Positions 36,431-47,665 of a DNA stretch of 64,000 nucleotides are shown one piece after another (within the stretch, counting starts at the first letter, position 1; each line of letters begins with the position of its first letter). The stretch is from Homalodisca vitripennis. Taxonomy: Eukaryota; Arthropoda; Insecta; Hemiptera; Cicadellidae. The DNA is taken from positions 149,230,001 through 149,294,000 of the forward strand of contig NC_060212.1 of the NCBI RefSeq assembly GCF_021130785.1, in the 5' to 3' direction. The position numbers and the translations under genes are program-made. The notes below the pieces were generated by a model. The model saw only the letters and a program-made list of their open reading frames with translations. It did no database searches and had not been told where the DNA came from.

Positions 36431-36972
36431 GCTCTACTGAGCGGAGGTTGAAATGAAACTAAAGTTAACTAAGTAAACTAAGTTTACTGAATCAACCCTT
36501 CGAACCATAGTTGCGTTAAATATTAGTTGTCTTTGGTTGGCTCAGTGTCTTGACCACTTAACCCAATCACTAATTTCTGGTCACCTCTTGAAATTGGCGA
36601 ACACGGTAGATTCAGCACTGGAGTCGATCGTTAAATTGGCCCTATGTTGCATACAGCAGAATCCTTCATATATAAATACCTGAGGGGAACTTACTCGAGG
36701 GATCTACTACAATACCGTCACAGTAAATACCATGACCACTTTTGTAAAGCCATTTTCATTATTGTGAGTTTTACTCTGGACAACCAAGCATAGCCTTTTT
36801 GTGGTGCCCAAAAAGACATAAATCGTCACCCTTAAATGGAAACCGTCATCTAAGCTTAAGAAGAATAAGGTAAAGAGGAGGTAGATATCGAGATTAAGAT
36901 ATAGTCGAAATATAGTAGTCGAAATATTAAAGGATTTATATGAAGTCTTTTTCATATAAATATAGATTTGTA

Positions 36973-36982
36973 CATATATATA

Positions 36983-37043
<61 letters not shown>
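36973..37043. repeat. (TA)n microsatellite
   Basis: AT alternation with interruptions TATT and ATGTAT, about 71 bp. Confidence 0.95.
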
Positions 37044-37565
37044 AATATAAAATGCGGAAATGCCTTTGTTTGTTTATTAACTTTCACTCCTAAACTAATC
37101 AACTGATTGTACTGAAAGTTTAAATTAATATTCTAACGCTATATGAAATGAATATAGACCTACTTTTATTTATAAAGCCCCTCCGGATTTTATTTAGTCC
37201 TTAAAGCTCCAACAAATCCTATATTGATCTCTAAAGTTTTATTATATGAATTGAAAGAGCCTGTTAACTGCAATCAACTGTTGTGTGTTATCGTTCTATT
37301 ATGACAGCACGACTATAGGTTCGATTAATTTAAGACCAGTGTTTTAATATCTTTACATTAGTTCAGTTAAATAATATAAGAAGTTACACCACTTAATTCA
37401 ACATCGCGCTAACAAGGTAAATATAGAATACTTAGGCCAGTAAATGCAAGATCGGCGAGGGGACATCGCATCAATTTCCTACTGATAAGGTATAATTCAT
37501 TGATACACGTCATAAAAACAAAAAAATAATTAGTTTATTTATTAGTGTGTTTATTTGTGTTACTT

Positions 37566-37566
<1 letters not shown>

Positions 37567-37605
<39 letters not shown>

Positions 37606-37616
37606 GTGTGTGTGTG

Positions 37617-37649
<33 letters not shown>

Positions 37650-37660
37650 GCGCGCGCGCG
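37567..37660. repeat. (GT)n-(GTGC)n-(GC)n tract
   Basis: Alternating purine-pyrimidine sequence runs for about 94 bp with a single phase break at TGTTGTG (37604/37605). It passes from GT to (GTGC) steps to pure (GC)n at the right end. The valine/cysteine- and histidine/threonine-repeat frames on both strands (37510-37882) are artefacts. Confidence 0.97.
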
Positions 37661-38029
37661 AACAATTTTATACCAATACGAACGATCACGATAATGTTTT
37701 GTAAAATACAGAAATCAGGCATGCTACGAATGAATACATTCTTAAACCGCACGTACATTTACAATACGGAAAACAAATTCAATAATTGTACGGAAAAATA
37801 TTATATCACTTTTATGCCTAAAATCGGTACATATAAAATAAGATCTGCGTCTGGACCTTTCACTGTTTTAGAATCCAGTTAATGAGTGTTATAATAGTGC
37901 GCATTCCAAACTTTCCGCATCCAACATGTTTATTTTCAATCAATTATATGCATAAACATTCTACACATGGAAATTAGGTAATCAACGAAAATTCGCGGTG
38001 GATATGTTTCTAAAATATTGCTACATGTG

Positions 38030-38150
38030 GTTGTTTGACCTTTGGACGCACTCGTTGCTAAGCAACCAGTTTCCATTAGCCACCTTCCTGTAAACACGTG
38101 CGCGGTTGTCACAGAACGATGTGTAACAATTGGGGTTGCATTATTACTTC
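38030..38150. promoter_or_regulatory. Candidate RFX X-box in GC-richer patch
   Basis: GTTGCTAAGCAAC at 38054-38066 is a near-perfect palindrome fitting the RFX X-box (GTNRCY, short spacer, RGYAAC). CACGTGCGCGG follows about 30 bp later. RFX sites mark promoters of ciliary genes in animals. The frames at 38042-38275 (+) and 37936-38238 (-) start at non-ATG codons and lack motifs, so the target gene, if any, is not identified here. Confidence 0.3.
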
Positions 38151-39699
38151 TGTACACTACACAACTTCTTTTCTTCAAGAAATTTTCAAGTAAAATTTCC
38201 CCCTCTTTTTTATATTTAATGGGTGTTTTATGTAACAAAAGGTGTGTTATTAGTAAATGTACTGTCGTTTTTTAGAGTCCTAAGAGTGAATAAGTAGATT
38301 ATTAGAGCAGGACTGATCATAATTTTCTTTACATATTTAGTAATTTGTTTAATACTACTTGTTTAAAGAAAAGTAAGGATAAACCTTAATGGAATAGTAA
38401 TAGGTTTCCAGAAAAGAACCTCATGTTTCGTAAAAAACAATACAGCTTGAAATAGTTTACGAGTCTATTATTGGCTGAGCGTCATCGAAGCCTAATCTTC
38501 AATGAGGTGGAAAAATTGCATTTCTATATTTCCTCTATGTGAAGCAAGATCAAGTTCGATAATAGGGCTGATAGACTCCATGGAATTTGATTAAGAGTTG
38601 ACGGATATTTTTACACTGGTCTAATGATGGAAAAAAGAGGAAAAGAATATATGAATTTGTAAACAAAATGATTACAATCTTATAGAATTTAACACAATAT
38701 GTATCTGAGCTACAGACTTGAAATCTAAAATTCAACTTCAGCGAAGTTTATTATGTGACACATAATGTGGCGTACTCATACATTTTATTAAGAATAACTG
38801 TAAAATTGTGTATGCTTTAACTTCTAATACTCATACCTTAAACAATATGTTTCGAAGCACAACACACGATTTAAATTATATACAATATTAATACTCGACT
38901 ATTATCTATATTTCAAAGTATAACTTATGCTATACAAAATAAATAGTACTTACAAGCGATAAGAGTGAAATAAAAAAATTTATTGGCTAAAGCAACAACT
39001 TGGAAATGAGGACAAAGCGTCTATTGTGTTTGAGCTGAACAGGTGCTTCGACGATAAACAGATATTTACATATAAGAAGGCGGTATTTGAGTGTCTGAAG
39101 GGAGGGTCTATCGGGAAAAGGTTTGCTGAACCCTACAAATTGACTTAGCCTGCAAGTAAAATATTCTAACCTTTTCCCTTCGCGACGACCAGGCAGATGA
39201 TTTTGTTAGAATAAACAAACCTGTAATATGGTTTCGCTTTTAAACAAGGGAAAACACGGTTTTATATCTTGAAGTTCATATGACTGAATTTAAAAATAAA
39301 TTTAGTTACAATATAGATCATAGTGGTGCTAAAACTGTTATATAATTTAATTCAGAGTTGCATACTTCTTTAAAACCATAATAGTATATATTAAAATAAT
39401 CTTCACGGCCATTTCTTAGGGCCCAGAATGTATAATACCGGAATGAACATGAGTGCCTTAAAGTACCAACTCGCTCCTGTTTTTAAGAATGTTTACAAAT
39501 TCGCTTCAAAACTTGCAAGCCTACTACTAAATCTACCTTATTTCATATTCGGCTATGCATGTTACAAATAGAAATAAAGTTTTCATAACCGTGCACAAAA
39601 TGTGACGAATCATTGATGAGGAATTATTGTTTTAAGTATTTGTATGAGTACTGTACCTTTAATGGTGATTTTTTTCATAAACGTTGCACCACACTCTGC

Positions 39700-40869
39700 A
39701 AATAGTTTGAGGGGTCTAAGGGGTGGGCATTTTTAGTTTTCAACAATTCGTATATTACCTTGAAAGGTGATTGTACTGTACTATCTCGCAGTACAATCGT
39801 CCGTGATCTGGGTGTCGTCTTCTCTGCAGATCTTAGCCCTGATAAGCATATTGACTTCATCTGCGGCAAAGCCCTACGAATGCTCAACTTCATACTAAGA
39901 GCTTCAAGGAGTGGTATTGGCATTGTGGCGTTGAATATCCTATATAAGTCCTTGGTAAGGAGTATACTTGAATACTGTTCTGTTGTCTGGTTTCCTTATC
40001 AACACAATCACATTGAACGTCTAGACAGGATCCAGCGACGCTTCGTCCGAGCTGTCGGTGTTCGGCTGGGTCACAACTATTTTGATGTACCCATTGATCT
40101 AGTTGAGGCCTCTCTTGGACTTCTCCCTCTGTCTACTAGAAGGCAACAAGCTGATGCTCTTTTCCTATGGGGAGTTCTTCGTGGCACGGTCGATTGTTCT
40201 GACCTACTCTGTCGCATTGATCTACGAGCTTCAAGATTGACCCGCTCATGTAACCTGTTTTTTGGTCGGTCGCACCCCACCAACTGCATCATGCACGGTT
40301 CTCTTCCACGTTTACATCGACTGGGCAACCAGCTGTGTCACCAGTTCGACTTCTTTGATGACAGCCAATCTGTGATCAGAGGAATCTTCCAGAGTCAGGT
40401 TCCCCGGTGAATGTTTGTTTTCCGGAATAGAGTTCTCCTATATAAATAAATAAATAATTTTCTCGAGCTTACTTATTGTTTTATGTTTATGTATGTTATC
40501 GTTGTTTCTTGTCATTGTTATGTTAGCTATTGCTATTATTGTTAATACTGTTATTGTTATTATTATTTATATTGCTTTCCTCGTATTACCTCTATTCATT
40601 GAATTGTTGTTTTAGTTTGTTAAGTTTGCTTATTGATTTAGCTTATTGTTGGTTGACAAAAAAAAAATGGTTGGTTGGTTATTGAATTGCTGTTTTAGTT
40701 TATTAGGTTTGCTTATTGATTTAGCTTATTTTTGGTTGACGTGCTTGCAACATGTTATTGTTTTGTTCTTTATTGATACCTTTGTATTGTTTTTCTATAA
40801 TTTGTATTGCCATCTTAATATCCTTATCTGTAAAATGGTGTATTACCGTTGATAAATAAATAAATAAAT
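39700..40869 (+). pseudogene. 5'-truncated non-LTR retrotransposon (Jockey/CR1-like) with 3' end
   Basis: An open frame of 216 codons (39760-40410, open farther upstream without ATG) encodes the C-terminal part of a LINE reverse transcriptase. It has RDLGVVFSADLSPDKHI (region after the catalytic fingers/palm), LVRSILEYCSVVWFPY, LDRIQRRFVRAVGVRLGH and the LLPLSTRRQQADALFL region, then a stop at 40408-40410. The catalytic FADD box and endonuclease lie upstream and are missing. The 3' region has (TAAA)n at 40441-40458, a direct duplication of about 60 bp (40598-40657 and 40681-40740) and a final (AAAT)n at about 40852-40868. It is the best preserved LINE coding piece in the window, so it is a comparatively young insertion or two adjoining LINE ends. 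Confidence 0.85.
40598..40740 (+). repeat. 83-bp-offset direct duplication in LINE 3' region
   Basis: ATTGAATTG(T/C)TGTTTTAGTTT then GTTTGCTTATTGATTTAGCT occur at 40598 and 40681 with a few substitutions; they are separated by A10 and (TGGT)n. Confidence 0.9.
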
Positions 40870-41482
40870 TGTGGAATACTTTTTGAATGAGGTAAAGCTT
40901 TACCACGCTGTAAAGGACTAAACAAAAATTGGGATCTCCGCAAATTAATTGTTGGATAACATAATCCCTTAATGATCTGATAGGCCTGAAATCTGTGGCG
41001 GCCTGTTGTTCAACTTTATTAAATGTGTATCTCTGATTTTATGGACCACTCTGATAATCTTTGCTTGATTTTATAAAACATGTTCAATGAAATATTATAC
41101 AACACCACATTTAGTGGTTTTGAAGGTAAATATGGTGAAATAGATGGAATCAAAATTTTCTTGGTCAAATTATGTGGGGTATAAGTAAATAAGGGGCGCA
41201 ATAAAGGGCTTAACTAAAAGGTCAAATTGAAGGATTTCACATTGTAAATTGTTCAAAACAAGCAAAGTTTGCTACTTAAAATCGATAAAATGTGTTTTAT
41301 ATGTAGACTAGCTATTTCTTACACATAATTCATACCAAAATTACAAAAACTCCACTTAACCCACACACATAAAAACTAGGCATTTTATATTAGGGTCGAC
41401 CTTTAAATATGGAATTTATTTTAGCTAAGTGTTCAACCAAAACGCCCTTAGTTTGATATGCAGCTCATATATATGAGACCGA
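40870..41482. other. AT-rich spacer between two opposed LINE fragments
   Basis: Nothing recognisable. It separates the plus-strand LINE 3' end and the minus-strand LINE 3' end, which therefore point towards each other. Confidence 0.6.
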
Positions 41483-42660
41483 TGAAATAATAATGATACA
41501 TTTATTTTCTCAAAGAAGCATTACAAGAGTTACATAACAATTACAGCAGTACAAACTTAACTTAATCAAAATGCCAAGTCTCACCGGTAAAATGCTGTCA
41601 AATAACTTAAAAATGATATACAAACGCATAGAAATAGCTTGAAGATAAAATAAAGGTGAAACCTTAAAGGCCAAGCCTGTGTGGAGAGACAATTTAAATT
41701 TAAAAAAATTTAAATAGGCTAATACGGTGACACACTTATAAAAAAATGTTATTATGAAAAAAGAAAAGAAACTACCAAACTTTAAATGTTTTACTAAATT
41801 AAATTTTATTGAATGCATAAGTTGCTAATTAGTTGTAAGACTTTTGAAGGCAATACTTATTGGTCAAGATACATTAACGTTTTCGGAATTTCTTAGTTTA
41901 GATTTATATTTAGTACTATAATTGCAGCCCTGGCCTCTTAAGAAAAAAACTATTAACGTACAAGTGTCTTAGTGGAAAAACTTTACAGCAATTTAAAACA
42001 GGAAACAATGGTTCATACGTAGGCTTTTTGGCTATAAATCGCAAATACCTCTTCTGAGTTGTGACAAGAGTTTTCAAATTTGAATATTATGTCCCACCAG
42101 CCAGCATGTACTACCATATTCCAACCTAATTTGCACTAATGAAAAATTGTAGTTCTCAAGACATTACTGTCACACAAATTTCATAAAAAGAGAACAGACG
42201 AATAGTACTAGTCATTTTTTTTTCTTAATTTGTGTAAATTTAAACCTCTAAATACTTTACACAGGTTTCCTTTTCAATTTCTTCACGTTCTGATGAACAA
42301 AAATTTTTACTACAAGCACAATAAATTTTTAAAACGAAGATTAAAATTTATTATTTTAGTTTTATCGTCACTAATGCCATGTAGGTTTTAGAGAACCTCC
42401 ATTGTAAAGCCTGTAGATCAATATTCATTCTCCTAACAATTTCTGCTAAGGAATCCTCAAAATAACACCATCGACATCTGCAAAACATTTCATTTTTCCA
42501 TAAACCTAAGCATTACATAAATCATTAATATAAATTAAAAAGAGGGTTGGACCTAACATAAATCCTTGAGGTACGTCATACTTTACATTTGCCGACTGAC
42601 TCACACCATTTATTCTCACACACTGTTTTCTACATGTCAAGCGTATATATTTAAAATATA
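41483..42660 (-). pseudogene. Degraded non-LTR retrotransposon (CR1/Jockey-like), reverse-transcriptase core to 3' end
   Basis: On the minus strand the reverse-transcriptase palm is readable. RKQCVRINGVS leads to VPQGFMLGPTLFLIYINDLC (PQG at 42571-42563). The FADD catalytic box is changed to FADV (FAD at 42484-42476). In a shifted frame MNIDLQALQWRFSKT follows. Further on, LEYGSTCW and LVTTQKRYLRFIAKKPTYEP lead into VFPLRHLYV near 41960, then SYN.LATYAFNKI near 41830. Several frameshifts and stops interrupt it. The likely 3' end is AAATGTATCATTATTATTTC near 41488-41507. Polymerase activity is abolished. No ORF of useful length remains except the 102-codon frame 41510-41818, which is 3' untranslated sequence. 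Confidence 0.82.
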
Positions 42661-44122
42661 TGTCAAAGAGAGGATACATCTATTAATATGTCAATTTAAA
42701 GTTTCAATCGTGCACCTTCAATTATTGGGATCAAATCGGACTTTTCAGCACGCAAACTTAAGAAATGTGCAAAAACTCTTGTTGAGTCTTAGTAAAACAT
42801 TATTGAAAGTAAGATTACTGTAAATGCAAAAGGAGGCATTAAGCAACGAGAAAATTTATACACAACTGTTAGTTGGATAAAATTAATCATACTTTGTTTT
42901 AAACTGAAAATAGCTGGTTTTATTAAGAATAGTTTGCACGAATAAGAACAGTGCAAAATAAAAATAGCTTGTTAAAATAAGTAATCAGAGAGTATTCCCA
43001 AGTTGGCAACTAGCCTAGATCAACCACAAGATAGTCCATCCAATCAAATTGCAACAGGTACATACTTACTTTTTAGATTGTACCTTTTGATTATAACATA
43101 TTTTATCTCTTTATAAAAAGCCCCTAAGTGTCCTATTTTCTAAGAAAATAGTTATATTGGTTTGTTATAGTACAATGAATAGTACTTTGCTAATGCTTTA
43201 AACAGTGTTTTAAAATGTGTATATGAGTTACATTCTCGTATTTGAAATTACGAAATATTTCTTTACAATTTAAATATTTCTTTCACACATTTTTAAGAAA
43301 TTTAGAATTATATTATGACATACAACTATAGATGTTAAATACAATATAACAATTCGATTTATGAGGCGATTTTTATCTAATTATAACAATTGATTTTAAT
43401 TTCCATTTTAATGTAAAAATATATGTAGCATGAATTACTGAAAATTAAAAAATCTAAGTAATTTTTTTATTTTATTAAACATTTTATATACAATTCTCAT
43501 ACTGATTATTCACACCAAAGTATTCACAATTTGATTACATTTACAAAAAAATACATCTAAGCAGTGGATTCCGTCAAGTTGCGTCATCAGAAAACCTTAA
43601 ACGGAAAATCTTAAATTAATTGTATATCTGAGAGCTATATCTATTATAAAACTCCAATTAATTTAGTCTATGCTGTTCCGTAGCTCTAGCATTGATTCCA
43701 CATTCACGCCAACAGTAACGTTACTATGAACACTAACACGAACAACGAAAAGGTTCTTAGCGTTCATTATAAAAGTGGCCATTGGAAGAAAAGGTATCGA
43801 TAACTTGTTATGTCTCGTTTGCTCCCTGTTAAAGATCAAAGACCTCCTAGAGAAGCGTCATTTGTAACCCGGATTTAAATATAACATTTTGGCAAAGAGT
43901 GTCCGGTAACTTACGGTTTTTTTTAATACAATCTCTGCAATTCGTCCTGTCCTATTGCTCTAACACGGATTCAATATTGCCTCTAATAAGGACGTCGTTA
44001 CAAAGTTGAACAATAAAAAAAGGGGTTTCATAGATTTTTTCAAACTAAGTTAATGTAATTTAAAAGATCCTAATCTCAGCTATATTCTCTGTCTTGCTTT
44101 TTCATATGGGTTTCTTGTGTGT

Positions 44123-44136
44123 GTATATATATATAC

Positions 44137-44178
<42 letters not shown>
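44123..44178. repeat. (TA)n microsatellite
   Basis: TA alternation with one ACGT interruption; the I/Y-rich frames on both strands come from it. Confidence 0.95.
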
Positions 44179-44179
<1 letters not shown>

Positions 44180-45344
44180 TATAAATCGAATATATATACG
44201 TATGGTTTAAATATTATTTCCTGGTCATATACCGAAATTTCGTATATTTCGAACGTAATAAAAAGTTGGAGTGGAACTATTATGGGGCAGCTCTTTTTCA
44301 TTAAAAATCGATAAATTTCTTCCGGATAATAAGTTTAAAATAAATCAAAATGTACAACATCATCATTTTTAGGTATTGAAAACACTCTATATAAACCTCT
44401 TTTTCTTATTGGGATGTCCAAATCATTACTAACGAACATCAACTATCTTAGTCCATTGTGATAAATTCCTTTAATAGTACCAGAGCACGCATTTTTTAAA
44501 CTTGTTTAGAAAATTTTGTAAGAGGTCATTTTGTAAGAATTTAATTAGACTTTCTCAGGCGAGGGCTACATCGAACATTGAAGCTTTGAAGGGAGAGATT
44601 TCATTGCATGGAAAACTCCTTGACGTTACGTTATTAAAAGTAATTCACTACTCAGTTTACCGTACCTAATTGTTGTGAATTATTCAAAGACTCACAGTCA
44701 ACGAATTCCCTTTTCATTTATTATTTTGTAAATGATGGGTGAAAATAATGATGAAACTAAATTTTTCAGATAACGTATGTTTCATGGACTTTATAGATTC
44801 TGAAAATGTAATGAAATAAAACTTGCATTCAACATTTTTCTTAGTAAAATTAAAAAGGCAATTAACATATTTCTGTTTTAAATTACCAGTTTACAGTAGT
44901 TTTATTTAAATCCATAAATGATCTGAATCCCTTAAATATTTAAACATTGTCTAGTTTATATAGATGGCAATAAGTGATACTGATAATTCTATTGAAGGCC
45001 ACTTCTTGTTTTAATAGATTATACATATATATTTAATTCTTACTTATCCATGGCTCCTGAACTAAAACCTAACTATCTCAGTTATCCAAGTTATACTCAG
45101 TACATGAGGTTCAGCCAAAAATTCTACCAGTTGTTCATCAGCCTACTTATCTTGTTAAGATGACCTACATTTGCCTATATTTTGTACAACTGAAATTCTA
45201 TTTTGTTAATTAACACATAAATTCCTTTTATTAATGCAAGATTGTATGTTGTTATTTTAATCGTTGTTTGCGACCAAATCTTTCCTTGAAATTTTTATAA
45301 ATAATAATGTATGGTTTTAAGTATATTTCGTTTTCTACACATGG

Positions 45345-45680
45345 GTACCGCAGCTATGATGGGAAGGATTTATTCGATGTGAATAATGAGTTAATAATGA
45401 GGAGCTCCATTTTACCTCCTCTTAGTCCAACGTCTAAATGTAACTCCGGTACAGATTGACTCCATGTCTGTCTGAAAAGAACTATAAATAATCGGTGAGG
45501 AGACGATCCAAACGAACTCTTTGCATCGTTTCGAGATCTAAGACACCAAGTCTGCAAAGGAGCTCAGTCTGGTGTCCGATCAGCTATCCGGTGTAGACTA
45601 GATTAAGCAATTGTGCACAGGATGAGACAACGAGAATACCTCTCTAGATTACACTGCAGCCCAAAGCGGTTCTATAAAGA
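45345..45680 (+). repeat. Dispersed repeat family A, copy 3, with inverted end
   Basis: CAGCTATGATGGGAAGGATT at 45351 matches the left edge of copy 1 (2987). CGAACTCTTTG at 45513 matches 3688. From about 45600 to 45660 the sequence instead matches the minus strand of copy 1: GAGGTATTCTCGTTGTCTCA on the reverse strand against GAGGTATTCTCAATGTCTCA at 3758. Part of the element is therefore inverted. Confidence 0.6.
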
Positions 45681-46869
45681 GTACTGATGTTGGTTTCGAC
45701 TGGTATTTCTACCTTAAATCAGCTATGATTCACGAGGTAGGCATCTGGATGATTACGCTAAAGGGAAAAGTATACCATGGATTGAACTCTTTTCTGTACA
45801 TTTCTTCGCACGAATTTGCATACACGCGACACGAATACGAATGAGAGCGATATTTTCCAGTAATGGTGTCGATTCATATTCATACAAACGTGTGCATGTG
45901 TTTATGTGGAGTATATGTATGTCAATATGTTAGTTTAATCCGACTCTACTAAATGCTGTGTAACCATGCAGTTCCGTGGAAGTTTAACTCGTTTAGCGTG
46001 CACAGAACACTCGCGTGTTAACTACGTTCCACTTAAATTATTCAATACCATTCATCACATTTCTGCCACTAACTGCATTTAACAAGTTGACAAAACTGAT
46101 AAAGGTTCCAACAGTCTGAGAGTGTAAGGGGTGATGGGGAACATGTTATGTGTCAACACGTCTCACTACGGTGTACGATGTTAACATTTGAGCAACAAGC
46201 ATCGTATAACAATTGTTGTAAGGTTTAGTATGTAGGTTTAGCACATACTATAAAATGTGTAGTGAACGTGTTATTGTTTGGTGTATATCATATTATGTGG
46301 ATTGAAGACGATAAAAATAATGCTATCATATACATTAACTATTTGATTTCGTTTTAGTGCCATCTTATACTGTTTTATGTAAAGGGATTTGCACTGTTAC
46401 AACTAGAATATAAATTGTTTCGTAAATATACAATTTGTTCATTTTACATGATTACTCCGTTGAATGTTCATTCTGAGAATACTCTTATTGATATGTCCTA
46501 TGCTCTATACTCATATCTGCTTAAACGCGACGTCAATAATACTCTGCCATTCTTAATTTTTCTGTAAACTAAACTTTCTGACTTTTGAAAAATGTTGTGA
46601 AAATAAAAATAATAGATCAATAGGTGAAAATAATAAAGAAGGCCTTCTAACACTACGGACTATTTCCCTTCCGTATGTCTGTTTGCATTTCAAATTTAAC
46701 AATTTATAATTCAGAAATGCTTTAAGATACAGCATTGTAATTCTGCATGCTTTTATGTACTATAAGGATGTTACTTTCTGATAAAAGAAAAATTATCTTA
46801 AAAAATAAAAAAATTGGATACCTTTAACAATTTTTAAACTAAATTTCATGAAAATGGAAGAAAGAGGAA

Positions 46870-46998
46870 CAATTCCAGCCGACTGTCCAGAGGGAGTGGG
46901 AAAAAGTTAACAAGGAATTACTCCTCCCTTACTCACTCATGCTACTCGTTCTAGTGTTCTTGTTGTGATGTTGGCGATAGTCTAAAGTGTTGTGGAAA

Positions 46999-47035
<37 letters not shown>

Positions 47036-47665
47036 AAACAAATTGGAAAGTATAAGAAAATAAAAAGAATTTAAAATCAATTATATTGGAAAAATATTAG
47101 TAATTTATCGTTGACCAGTCAATAGTTTCCTGTATTAGATATCACAAGATTAGTAAACACTCATTTATTCTGTTATTTACAATCAGTTCATATCAAACAT
47201 GGCATCAAACTCTGTTTATTTTCATAACTTATGGGTGAATTTAAAAACTTTTAAGATTAAATTTCATGAAATCAATAAGAAGAGAAATGATTTTGAAACG
47301 CATAAAAGGATAAGTTAGTAAAATAAAAATATTTTGATGCTCCGTTAATTATTAACTTAATATAAATAACAGAATAAAAGAGTGCTTATGCTTGTACAAC
47401 CCAATGTAGTGAACTATTTACTGGTCAACGAACAATCGTTACTAATTTGTTATATATAATTGATTTTGTATTTTACTTATGTACACAACATTTGGATTAG
47501 CTTTCCAAATGTTTCTGTGTGTATTTCTTTTTCCACAACACCATAAACTATCGGCAACAACACACACCAACAACATAGAACGAGTAGCATAAGTGAGTAG
47601 GGGAGGAGTAATCCCTTGTTACCCCTCCCCACCCCAACTCCAGACCGTCACGTCGGCTGCAATGA
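46870..47665. repeat. Large imperfect inverted repeat, arms of about 360 bp
   Basis: Left arm 46870-47232 and right arm 47310-47665 match as reverse complements along their length. Paired landmarks are AGCCGAC (46877/47658), ACTCCTCCC..ACTCAC..ATGCTACTCGTTCTA, GTTGTGGAAAA (46989/47539), TTGACCAGT (47111/47428), TTATTCTGTTATTTA (47165/47377), GCATCAAA (47202/47340) and AACTTAT (47226/47316). Coordinate sums stay within 94528-94542, so few indels occur apart from the (TA)n tract gained in the left arm. The loop is about 77 bp. It may be two inverted copies of one element, a fold-back transposon, or a hairpin-RNA locus. Confidence 0.9.
47001..47033. repeat. (TA)n microsatellite in the left inverted-repeat arm
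   Basis: 33 bp of AT alternation. The right arm has no counterpart, so it arose after the arms formed. Confidence 0.93.

Larger units (their letters stand above)
35281..39699. other. AT-rich stretch with repeats
   Basis: Holds the family C copy at 35405-35600, the family A copy at 36230-36430, the TA and GT/GC tracts and the X-box patch, all listed. A TATA-like CATATATAAATACC near 36668 has no supporting context. Frames at 35833-36024, 36707-36955 and 38550-38735 show no recognisable motif. Confidence 0.5.
42661..46869. other. AT-rich stretch with old repeats
   Basis: Upstream remains of the minus-strand LINE may extend to about 42830. Two related segments at 43660-43735 and 43940-44000 share GCTCTA(A/G)CA..GATTC, CCT/CACGCC and GTTAC in order, an old duplication about 270 bp apart. 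The TA tract and the family A copy are listed separately. No gene is supported. Confidence 0.5.

Noticed and set aside
37510..37882. Histidine/threonine- or valine/cysteine-repeat proteins
   Set aside because: Direct translation of (GT)n/(GC)n on both strands.
39675..40328. Minus-strand frames over the LINE at 39.7-40.4 kb
   Set aside because: Antisense shadows of the plus-strand reverse-transcriptase frame.
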